This document shows positions 55,784 to 64,000 of a DNA stretch of 64,000 nucleotides, one piece after another. The notes beneath the pieces were generated by a model. The model was not told the origin of the DNA. It saw nothing but the letters and a program-made list of their open reading frames with translations, and made no database searches. The stretch is taken from assembly GCF_000417875.1 (NCBI RefSeq), contig NW_006920881.1, positions 667,819 to 731,818 of the forward strand. Direction: 5' to 3'. This stretch comes from Pseudozyma flocculosa PF-1. Lineage: Eukaryota; Basidiomycota; Ustilaginomycetes; Ustilaginales; Ustilaginaceae. Position 1 is the first letter of the stretch; the number at the start of each line of letters is the position of its first letter. The translations under genes and the position numbers were made by a program.

Positions 55784-56970
55784 CGTCGGCGGGTCGGTCA
55801 GAGGAGAGGGTGAGACTGGCGGATGGTGAGGGGTCGAGCTGGCATGGCACCTGTTCCAAGAGCGCTTATATGGGCGGCGAAGGCCAGGTCAGGCGAGGCG
55901 CGGCGCCGAGGCAAAGTCTCTCGTCGTTACCCCTTTGGCCAGTGGAGCCCGCGGCATCTGCGCGCCGGTGCGCTGGTGCGAGGGGCGGCATGGAAGACGT
56001 CGTTCCGAGCGGCAATTAATGGTTGCAGTGCGGACGTGGTGGGACGGCGATCTGTTGAGCCATGGATGCAGCAGGGATGGGGAGGGGCGTGCGTGGTATA
56101 CGGACGCGGTGTCGCGACCGGCAATCTTGGCGTGGAATCGTTGAAGCGGGTCCTAGCCTAGTGGGACGCACGGGGCGCTTGGTGCGGCGATATGCAGGCC
56201 AGGTGGTCGGCTGCTGCGCTTGGTTGGTTGGTTGGTTTCGGCTGGTATCGACGTCGAGGGCATGAGGCTGCAGCTCGCTTGCTTGGCTCAGTGTAGTCGA
56301 TGGTGCGGCAATCTGTCTATGGCGGCGAGTCGGAGGTAGGCCTAGGGCTGCAACGGCGTGGCTCGGCAAGAGAGTGACAGGACCGAGGTTGTCATGGCCG
56401 TGGCGAGGATGATGAGCTGGAGCAAGCAGCGGTCCGGTAAGTGGTCGGTGGGCCATCTTGGGGCGGTGGTGGTGTCGGTGGTGGTGGTGGTGGTGTCGGT
56501 GGCAGGCCAGGCAATCTTGAATGCTATCCGGACTGCGCACTGAGCGGGGGCCCAGGCACGTCAGGAGGATGCGGTCCGACGTACGGCTCCGCTGCTGACC
56601 GTTGCAGCGGGGGCAGTGCAGTCAGATGCGAATCAGAAGCAGATGCGGGCAGCCCACCAGCTAGCCAAAGCAAAGTTGGCGGGCCACGCGGCAAATGATG
56701 GATTTATTCGATTATTATGCCCACCCCTTCAACACGGGCCAGGCTGACAACCACCACCATCCACCTTCCATCTTCCATCTTCCATCTTCCACCTTCCACC
56801 TTCCACCTTCCACCATCCACCCCTCGCAGGTGCCTTGCTCGCTCGCTTGGCCCCCCCGGCCCTCGCCCCTCATGCCGACTGCGACTGCAAACCCCTCGGG
56901 CTAGGGCTAGGTAGACCACAGCTCCCCCGCTTCCCCACTCGCACCCTCTGCATCTTCCACCCTTGATCCG
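55784..56970. other. Divergent intergenic region between GH53 and the ArAE/FUSC gene
   Basis: Contains the GH53 promoter, a GGTGGTGGTGTCGGTGG-type stretch near 56465-56500 and a CTTCCA hexamer repeat. No supported gene. Confidence 0.5.
56761..56816. repeat. TTCCAC/TTCCAT hexamer repeat
   Basis: About eight near-perfect copies of a CTTCCA-type unit, about 160 bp upstream of the ArAE/FUSC gene start. Confidence 0.85.
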
Positions 56971-59900
56971 ATGCTCAGCCCACCTCGTCCCCCACCCGTC
57001 CAAGAGCATCATGGCGACCGCACCGCAAACACCCTCGTCAGCCAGCACGGCGACCGCCACCCGCTCGGCGACCCAGACGACCGCCGCGACGACAGGGACA
57101 GGGACAGGGACGGGGACGACGACGACGACGACGACGACGGCCAGGCCACCATAGCACCCACCACCACCACCTCAAGCCAAAACCATGCCACGCATCGCCC
57201 GCTCCCCCTCGCCCGCTGCGTCACCTACCTCAAGGCCATCGCTCCCCCCGTCCTCACCGCCCTCGCTCTCGGCCCCTTTGTCCTCGTACCCGCCATCGCT
57301 CGCCGCATCGGCCCCTACGCCTTCCTCGCCTACGTCTTCTACATCCTCTTCTTCTTCCCCGCACCCGCCACCGTCGGCAGGTTCTTTGAGACGGCCCTCC
57401 TCAGCCTCGTCGCCGCCGCCATCTCGCTCGCCATCTCCCTCCTCGCCGTCAGCGGCGCAGTCTGGATCGACGGCGCCGGTCAGCCCTACTACTCCTCGGT
57501 CCAGTCCCGCGCCCTAGGCGTGTGCACCCTCGTCCTCCTCGCCTTCCTCTCGGCCACCCTCAGCAGCGCCGTGCCCCGCCTCAAGGCCCCCTCGCGCTGC
57601 GCCCTCTTTGCCGCCGTCTGGGCAATCACCTCGGGCTACACCCACATCACCGCGGCCATCTTCACCGACCTCTTCTACCCCATCCTACTCGCCGCCGTCC
57701 TCGGCCTCCTCGGCAACCTCCTCATCTTTCCTCGCACCGCCCGCGCAACCTACCTCCGCCTCGTCACGGAAACCCTCGACGTCGTATGCGACGTACTCGA
57801 GCGCGCCGTCGACGACTTCTTCCGAGCCCCGCCGCCGGACTTCGATACCCACTTCCGCCCCCCGCACCACGACCGCCCGGGAGTCGCATCGGCACGGCTG
57901 CAGGCCCTACGCAGCAAGCTCATCGGCCTCGGTGGCCGCCTCGAGCCCACCTTCCAGGCGGCAGAGAACGAATGGAGCATCGGCCGCGTCCCCACGGCCA
58001 AGTTCAAGGCATACATCCACCTCCTCCGCTCCACGCGCTCCTGGATCGCCTGCGGCATGGGTCTCAAGGGCGCCCACGAGGCCTTTGATGGTGTAGAGAC
58101 GCCCGGCTATGGCGAAAGAGACGCGCACGAGCTCGCCCAAGGCACGGTCCGAGGCAGGCCCGACACTCGCTCCGCCGACGCCAGCCGCACACGGCGTTCC
58201 TCAACCGAAAGCCTCAGCTGCAGCGTCGAGTTCCGCCAGTTTGAGCCGGCCGTGCGAGGACTCTGCCGCGAGATTGTCGCCTCCCTCCGCATGGTCAAGC
58301 TCAGCATCGAGATGAGCACCGGCCGGCTCAGCCCGGCCAAGCTTGCCACGGTCGCCCTGCAGCGCAACGGCGAAACACACGAAAAGCCCATCCGTCACCA
58401 CCACTCGGATTCACACCACGTCCCCGCGGCCATCCTAGCGGCTGCCATGGTGGCCACAGCACAGACCTCAGACGTGCCCATGACCCCGGCCGAAGTGCTG
58501 TCCAAGCAGAGGCAGCATCTCCGCCACGCCATCGCAGCGTTCAAGGGCTCCCTCAGAGAGGCCCTGAGAAGCGTAAGAAGGACTAGCAGCGGCACGAGGT
58601 CAGCCAGCTCCGACAGGCACCGGCAGTCACGGGCGCGCGCGGCCGCACGGGAAAGCTACTTCGAAGGCGCAGCGCTGCCGCATCAGCCCGACGTGCAATG
58701 GGCACAGCGAGGGTCGACGACTGCCCCAGACGACGGGGCCACTCGCGGCGGCCCGCGTCCGACCGAGGAAGAGAACGAGGACGGCGAAGGCCAGGCCCCG
58801 GGCGGTGACTTTGCATCCCTCTTTCGGAGCGAACTTTATGCGGTCTCGTTCCTCATGGTCTCTCTGCTCGAGGTCGCGCTGCTGGCCGAAGCCTCCCTCC
58901 GCGTCGGACAGAGCATCCTGCGATCCTGGCGGAGTCACCCGCGCAGGCGCGTCTGGCTGCCCGACGTGACCTGGAAGACGTGGCTCAAGCACAGCGGCGA
59001 CGTGCGCTCGGCCGAGACGTACAGCGAATCGCCCGACCTGCTCGACGACGACGATCACTACGATGCAGAGGGCACCGACGGCGACCTGCGCGCCATGGCG
59101 GGCTCGGCCTACTTTGATCGCGACAGCGACAGCGAGATCTGCAAGAACCTCGCCTCTGGCGGCGACGAGAAGAACGAGGCCAAGGCCGTCGGCTTCCGTC
59201 GACCCTTGCAGGCCATCCGCATCCTCGCCCGGCGCCTGACGCGGAGCATGGCGGTCCTCAAGTTCCGCGTGCGCCTCTCGCGTTCCATCCGGCGCTTCCG
59301 GCACTCGCACCACATCAAGTTCGGCATCAAGCTCGCCCTCGGTGTGGCGCTGTTGAGTCTGCCGGCCTGGCTCGCTCGCGGACCCGCTCGAACCTGGTGG
59401 TACGAGCGCCGCGGCCAATGGGCGGTCATCTCCTATCTCTACGTCCTCGAGTCGTCGACCGGCGCCAGCTTTCGCGTGTCGCTATTCCGCATCATCGGCA
59501 CCGTGAGCGGCAGCTTGCTGGGCCTCTGCATCTCCGAGGTCAGCCACAACAACCGGTACGCCCTCGGGTTCCTGCTCGCGCTGGCCGTCGTCCCGGCCTC
59601 GCACTTTATGCTCTTCACCCGCGCCGAGGGGATTGGCATCGTCTTGGGCCTCACGGCGCCGATCATCGCGCTGATCCCGACGCTCGACCTCGAATCGTCA
59701 GGCTCCGAGACGGCCGTCGAGTTGGCGTGGAACCGCGGCTACATGATCTTCATCGGCATTGTTGCCGCCCTGATCGTCAACATTGTCATCTGGCCGCTGC
59801 ACGCTCGCGTCGAGCTGGTCCGCCAGATCAGTCGCTCGACGGTTCTGCTGCAGTCTCTCTACCTCAGCCTGGCCCGCCAGATGCTGACGGGCGGGTTCGT

Positions 59901-61281
59901 CGCTTCGGCCGAGTCGACGGCGGCGTTTGAGCGGCTCGAGAACAGCGTCGAGCGCAAGATTGCAAAGGCGCGCGGGCTGGTCTCGATGATGGAGGCCGAG
60001 GTCAGCCTGATCCCCAAGCGGACCGACGTGCTGTCCGAGATCCTCAACCAGCTTCTGACGATCGCCGAGCTGCTGCGCGGCCTGCGGAGGTGCCGCGAGC
60101 ATGGGCTGCGCTCGATCCGCCGCGAGGCGGTCGTCAACGTGCTGGAGCTGCGTCAGAATGTCATCGCCTCGGTCCTTATCGTCCTCTGGTCGACGGGCCA
60201 GGCGCTGCTCAGCCACGCGCCGCTGCCACAGTTCCTGCCATCTCCCCGGCTGGCGCTTGCGGAGCTGACTGAGGCGGTCGCAGAGCAGCTGAGCGGCCAA
60301 CGCTCGGACCCCACCACGCCGATGGACATGGGCGAGCGGATGCCGGACGCCTACCACGCGCTGTCGAGCCTGGCCGATCGCCTGGCACAGCAGGACCAGT
60401 CCCGACGAGGTCGCGGCTACCGGCGATCGGCGCTGCACTCGTTGCAGACGTCCACACCTACGCCCGTCCGGGGCGGATCGACGACGCCGACGCACGCGCA
60501 CACGCCGACGACGCCCTACGACCGGCCGGGCGACCGCCGCAGCATGCTGCTCGACTACGCCTCGTTCTTCATCCTGGCCGAGCATGCGCTGCTGTCGGAC
60601 ATTGTCGCGGCGCTCGAGTCGCTGATGGAGCTGACGCGTAAGCTGGTCGGCGAGGCGAGCTTCCTTCAGACCCACTTCGTACCCAAGGGCGAGGGCGGGG
60701 ACGCGGGTCCGGATGCGGCCGGGACGCCGATGGGCCACGGGGCTGCTGCGGGAACGCCGAGGGGCGCGAGCAAGACGGCGACGGATAGTTTTGACCATGC
60801 GGCGTCGAGCTCGTTGGTCCGAGCGCTCAAGATGCAGATGGAGCTGGATCGGAAAGCGGCCGTGCGCGCCTCAATCGATGCCGAGTCGGTCGAGCCACGC
60901 GAAAGCGGCGGCGGCAGCAGCAGCAGCGGCAGCAGCGGCAACAACGGCAACAACGGTAACAACGGCGGCAACCGCGCGCGTGCGCAGGACCCTGCATCGG
61001 ACCTGGCTTCCCGACGAGGTCTGGCGAGCAGCATCGGCGCCGGCAACGACAGCGGCAGCGGTGGGCCAAGCCATGTCCGGATCGAGGGGGACCCGGCCGC
61101 CTTTCGACAGCGGAACCGCACGCCGCTCTCGCCGCTGCGTTTCGGGCATGCACATGAGACGATGCGCGGCCAAGGCCACGGACAGACCGAGGCATCGAGC
61201 AGAGCTTCTCTAGACGATACGACGACAGATACTGAGCGGGCGGTACCGGCAACGCCACCGCCACCGCCACCCGCGCTGTAG
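56971..61281 (+). CDS. Large ArAE/FUSC-type membrane protein (putative ER/plasma-membrane transporter, Bre4-like)
   Basis: 1436 residues, single exon. The architecture is that of fungal aromatic-acid-exporter-like proteins: an N-terminal six-helix block (about 85-260: LTALALGPFVLVPAIA, YVFYILFFFP, LLSLVAAAISLAISLLAVSG, LGVCTLVLLAFLSAT, YPILLAAVLGLLGNLLIFP), a long charged cytosolic part, then a second helix block (about 780-955: GIKLALGVALLSLPAWL, GQWAVISYLYVLESSTGASF, GYMIFIGIVAALIVNIVIWP). YVLESSTGASFR and WNRGYM are characteristic of the FUSC/DUF2421 group. The N-terminus has an Asp/Arg run and the C-terminus an NNG/Ser repeat tail. The substrate is not known; Bre4 relates to brefeldin A sensitivity. 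An out-of-frame ATG at 57011 opens a short overlapping frame. Confidence 0.88.
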   Translation: MLSPPRPPPVQEHHGDRTANTLVSQHGDRHPLGDPDDRRDDRDRDRDGDDDDDDDDGQATIAPTTTTSSQNHATHRPLPLARCVTYLKAIAPPVLTALALGPFVLVPAIARRIGPYAFLAYVFYILFFFPAPATVGRFFETALLSLVAAAISLAISLLAVSGAVWIDGAGQPYYSSVQSRALGVCTLVLLAFLSATLSSAVPRLKAPSRCALFAAVWAITSGYTHITAAIFTDLFYPILLAAVLGLLGNLLIFPRTARATYLRLVTETLDVVCDVLERAVDDFFRAPPPDFDTHFRPPHHDRPGVASARLQALRSKLIGLGGRLEPTFQAAENEWSIGRVPTAKFKAYIHLLRSTRSWIACGMGLKGAHEAFDGVETPGYGERDAHELAQGTVRGRPDTRSADASRTRRSSTESLSCSVEFRQFEPAVRGLCREIVASLRMVKLSIEMSTGRLSPAKLATVALQRNGETHEKPIRHHHSDSHHVPAAILAAAMVATAQTSDVPMTPAEVLSKQRQHLRHAIAAFKGSLREALRSVRRTSSGTRSASSDRHRQSRARAAARESYFEGAALPHQPDVQWAQRGSTTAPDDGATRGGPRPTEEENEDGEGQAPGGDFASLFRSELYAVSFLMVSLLEVALLAEASLRVGQSILRSWRSHPRRRVWLPDVTWKTWLKHSGDVRSAETYSESPDLLDDDDHYDAEGTDGDLRAMAGSAYFDRDSDSEICKNLASGGDEKNEAKAVGFRRPLQAIRILARRLTRSMAVLKFRVRLSRSIRRFRHSHHIKFGIKLALGVALLSLPAWLARGPARTWWYERRGQWAVISYLYVLESSTGASFRVSLFRIIGTVSGSLLGLCISEVSHNNRYALGFLLALAVVPASHFMLFTRAEGIGIVLGLTAPIIALIPTLDLESSGSETAVELAWNRGYMIFIGIVAALIVNIVIWPLHARVELVRQISRSTVLLQSLYLSLARQMLTGGFVASAESTAAFERLENSVERKIAKARGLVSMMEAEVSLIPKRTDVLSEILNQLLTIAELLRGLRRCREHGLRSIRREAVVNVLELRQNVIASVLIVLWSTGQALLSHAPLPQFLPSPRLALAELTEAVAEQLSGQRSDPTTPMDMGERMPDAYHALSSLADRLAQQDQSRRGRGYRRSALHSLQTSTPTPVRGGSTTPTHAHTPTTPYDRPGDRRSMLLDYASFFILAEHALLSDIVAALESLMELTRKLVGEASFLQTHFVPKGEGGDAGPDAAGTPMGHGAAAGTPRGASKTATDSFDHAASSSLVRALKMQMELDRKAAVRASIDAESVEPRESGGGSSSSGSSGNNGNNGNNGGNRARAQDPASDLASRRGLASSIGAGNDSGSGGPSHVRIEGDPAAFRQRNRTPLSPLRFGHAHETMRGQGHGQTEASSRASLDDTTTDTERAVPATPPPPPPAL

Positions 61282-61487
61282 GACCAGACCACACGGGCTC
61301 GAACCGACACGGCGGCAACGATGCTCTCCCCTGTACACTACGTTTCCTCTAATGACCTCGAAAAGGAGTTCGCGATCACGGCCATGGGCTCGGCGAAGCG
61401 ACACGTCGAGAGCGATACAAGAGGCAGGGCCGAGGAAAGGGACGACGGCTGGTTGGGGGACTACCGTGTGGGCACGAGTCCGGGGCC

Positions 61488-61808
61488 TCACTTGCTAGGA
61501 GGTCGGGCAGGGATGACGTTGTCACAGGTGAGGTTGTGGCCGCCGCCGAGGCCGGGGCAGGCCTGGCAGAGGCTCTCGGGCCTAGCGTTGCAGAGGCCGG
61601 TGTTGATGTCGCAGCGGAGGGCCCGGAGGGTCTGCTGCTGGCTTGCCGAGAGCTTGGTGACGTCTGGCACGGTGCAGGCGGTGGCGCGCGGAGCCTGGGA
61701 GACAAATGTGCGCTGGTTGGCCGGGGGGTGCGTGGCGATGACGCCGGCGTTGGACGGGGCTGCGACGAGGCCGAGGAGGAGCAGGATGGCGGGCAGGATG
61801 GCCTTCAT
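61488..61808 (-). CDS. Small secreted six-cysteine protein (family A/B-like)
   Basis: 106 residues, intronless. Signal peptide MKAILPAILLLLGLVAAPSNA. Six mature cysteines: C-x20-C-x6-C-x7-C-x2-C-x10-C. The first half (C, about 20, C-DINTGL-C) parallels family A, and the x7-C-x2-C part parallels family B, so this protein links the two groups. RTF stands where others have a Trp. A TATA-like box is about 270 bp upstream (62073-62083). Function unknown; convergent with the ArAE/FUSC gene, 206 bp between stops. Confidence 0.78.
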   Translation of the reverse strand: MKAILPAILLLLGLVAAPSNAGVIATHPPANQRTFVSQAPRATACTVPDVTKLSASQQQTLRALRCDINTGLCNARPESLCQACPGLGGGHNLTCDNVIPARPPSK

Positions 61809-61969
61809 TCTCGTATCGCTGGCGCTGTGTCGAAGAGCGGGGAGGGTAGCGGAGGAGGGTGGGGCGTTGGTGCCTCGGTCTTGGCCGGAGAGGAAGAAGG
61901 ATACAGGGTGAGCTCACCTGTGTGAGTAGAGCGGTTGATTGACTTTGGTGCGGCTGTTGAGGACAGCGA

Positions 61970-61987
61970 GGGGGGGGGGGGGGGGGG
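61970..61987. repeat. Poly-G run (18)
   Basis: An uninterrupted G18 tract about 160 bp upstream of the ATG at 61808. Length may be affected by sequencing error. Confidence 0.9.
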
Positions 61988-62072
61988 CAGAAGTGGACGC
62001 GACGGAGGTGGCTACCGAGATGGCGAGGTGGGGGACACGGGGCCGGAGGTTGGGTGGTACCCTGTCCTGGCC

Positions 62073-62083
62073 CCCTTTTATCC
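62073..62083 (-). promoter_or_regulatory. TATA-like box (GGATAAAAGGG)
   Basis: Identical core to the boxes ahead of the genes at 50256 and 20932; about 270 bp before the ATG at 61808. Confidence 0.5.
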
Positions 62084-64000
62084 TTTTTCCGTCGCTACGG
62101 AAGCTACGACGAACCTTCCCGCTGTCTCTTCCAAACACACCAAAGAAGGCCCGGCGCAATCAAGCCACCTAACCTACACACCGTTAGGCTATGGAGGGAT
62201 CGAGGACGCTAAGCTCGGGCGCCGATCGGTGCCGTACGTACCGTCAAGTTATGCTGCGACAGGACGGCATGCGTTACGTAGACACGTACGGCGGGGGGAG
62301 AAAAAAAAATCGGGGGCCTGGACGTAATGGGACCCCCTGAATAACCTTTGTTCAGGTCAACTGCAGCCTTCCTTGCTCCGGCCGACGTGGTGTCCGATGG
62401 CGTACAGATGCACCGTCGTGAGAGGAGGCTCGACACGAGGCGCGATATACGTAGGCGTCATGTTTTCAAACGCCTTCGCAGTCGAAACATTGCCGTCATG
62501 GCATCTGCTCGTCACTGGCACGTAGCTTCGAGCTTTCCAGTTCGAGCTGAACGAAGGGGGACCGATGTCGATCCCAGCGATGGGCACACCGGTAGGGCGG
62601 CCGGATGAGATCGCAGTCGGCTCCCTCGGCGAAGGGGTCCGGGTCTGCCGTACATCGAGTCCGGACGGCTGCACGCCACACCTGTTCTCGCCTGCAGCCA
62701 GGACATTAGGCTGGCCGATGCAGCCGGGCGGCCCGGCCGACGCGGAATCGCTGAAAGGGCGAGGATCGCTCCTGTTCGCCCCTGCTCTACATGGGCTCGA
62801 GCGTCAGGCCACTTTCACGGCAACCTCGAAAAGGGCCGGGCCCGCCCACCAGTGCACAAGGGCAGACCGATGCGTCTACCCTCACCCCTCCTCCGGGTCG
62901 TGCCGGCCACCGGCTCGTGATTCGCTCAGAGGGCCGCCTCACCCTCCGTGGCCATACTCGAGGCACGAGCGCGCGCTCTGCAGCCCGGACAGAAGACGAG
63001 GAGGTAGCCCGCTGCTATCCGCACCGCTCGCGAGGCCTATCGTAGATCACCTTGGCTCGTGGGGCCATCGAGCTCATATAGGAAGGACCACTCGCGCGGG
63101 GCAGAAGATGCGGATGGCCCCAGAAACAGCACACGACGCTGCTGCGCTCCGTGGAGGCGCGGATGCTGTCACGGCGCGCTAATCGGGCGCACACAGGCAG
63201 AACAGGTCTGCCGCTGCCCGACCTGACGGCAACACCTTTAGCCGCGGGCGGAAGGTATGAAGGACAGCGGGCCGTGGTCGGCCAAATGGTGTGGGAACCA
63301 ATCCGAGCAGGGTGGCTGCTCGAGGAACGACGCCGCACTCGAGCGCGTCCTCTGTAGGTGTCAGCACGATGGTGGGCTTCACGGCGACCTCAAGCATGTA
63401 TCCCGTTCCGCCGCATGTGTTGGGGGATGTGGCGCTGGTACGCACCCCTTCGGGCCACCGTTCAGCCTTCTGTCGCCGCGAGCGCGCATTTCCAGCCTTG
63501 TGCGCGGAGGCCGAGCATATCGGAGCGGTCGCTACGCCGACGCGCCCTAAGAGGTGTATCCGGGCTCGGCGACACGCGCGCTCGTGAACCTTTCTCGGCG
63601 CCGCCGCACGTGGCGGCATGGTATCGCCCGTTCCGAGCAAGGGCTATTGCGAACGCCGGTCACAAGGCGATCGACAAGAGGGCGGAAGTCGCGGCCGGCA
63701 ACGCGGGAGGGTCGGGTCGGCGCTGTCCGACAGAACCGCTTCGCATTCGGGCCAGCCTAGCATGCGACCACGCTATCCTTACACCGCCTCCTACCGGGGC
63801 ACGGCGTGCGATCTCTGTGCCTTGAATGGACGCGACAGACGGCTTCAAGTGGGGTCGCACCGGCCACGGCGGCAAGAGATGGTACCAAATGGGATCGGGC
63901 CGCGGATGTGACCTCAGGATCGGTGGATCCGGAGAGGCACTAATGACTCCTTAGCGCACCTTCAATGTCTGGATTCGGAAAGTGCCTTTTCGCTGCCGTG

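Larger units (their letters stand above)
61809..64000. other. Right end of window, no supported gene
   Basis: About 2.2 kb. It contains an 18-base G run, the TATA-like box of the gene at 61808, and several overlapping frames. A 105-codon minus-strand frame at 62357-62674 looks somewhat protein-like but has no known domain, so I leave it uncalled. A gene with introns or one crossing the right edge cannot be excluded. Confidence 0.45.

Noticed and set aside
54339..55859. 506-codon minus-strand frame
   Set aside because: It overlaps the GH53 gene in another frame and the DUF262 end; no domain, typical shadow.
57011..57154. Alternative ATG in a Thr-rich frame
   Set aside because: It is out of frame with the transporter and ends after 47 codons; at most a short overlapping upstream-type frame.
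61275..61320. B-box-like GGTTCGAGCCC on the minus strand
   Set aside because: No A box or cloverleaf upstream; chance match in a 3' flank.

Overview
The window looks like nuclear DNA of a GC-rich basidiomycete fungus, most plausibly a smut-type lineage (Ustilaginomycotina). Reasons: short GT-AG introns in several genes, fungal-type housekeeping genes (NAD-isocitrate dehydrogenase IDH1/IDH2, a Sec14-type lipid-transfer protein, an ArAE/FUSC-type transporter), a eukaryotic tRNA-Asn with an intron, and many intronless genes for small cysteine-rich secreted proteins. The lineage is inference; the eukaryotic and fungal character is well supported.

Left part (1-9.5 kb): the 3' part of eIF3d, then on the opposite strand an 818-codon gene in which a complete DPH4-type module (J domain plus DPH zinc finger) sits inside a type-B carboxylesterase. 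Next come the catalytic (IDH2) and regulatory (IDH1) subunits of mitochondrial NAD-isocitrate dehydrogenase, head to head over a 1.6 kb intergenic region.

10-26 kb: small secreted proteins (10.3, 11.3, 12.1, 13.8, 18.9, 20.9 kb) interspersed with a short-chain dehydrogenase, an unknown low-complexity protein, a seven-exon Gfo/Idh/MocA oxidoreductase with a 17-nt microexon, and a secreted Pro/Lys-rich protein. Most of the small proteins share one cysteine spacing and a TATA-like box.

26-36.5 kb: a 1562-residue CNH-domain protein, the N-terminal acetyltransferase NAA10, a Sec14-like protein divergent from NAA10 across a long CAGG repeat that holds an assembly gap, and a tRNA-Asn(GTT).

36.5-45.3 kb: almost 9 kb with no gene I can support.

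45-64 kb: a large coiled-coil protein of unknown function, a tandem pair of six-cysteine secreted proteins with a decayed third copy, a DUF262 protein, a GH53 endo-galactanase, a 1436-residue ArAE/FUSC-type membrane protein, one more small secreted protein, and an unassigned right end.

The genes form no single pathway. Housekeeping functions in translation (eIF3d, DPH4 module, NAA10, tRNA) and in mitochondria (IDH1/IDH2) are interleaved with secreted, probably host- or environment-facing proteins. The two most unusual features are the esterase/DPH4 nested fusion and the dispersed small-secreted-protein family with shared promoter architecture. Exon boundaries were read by eye from splice consensus, phase and family conservation.
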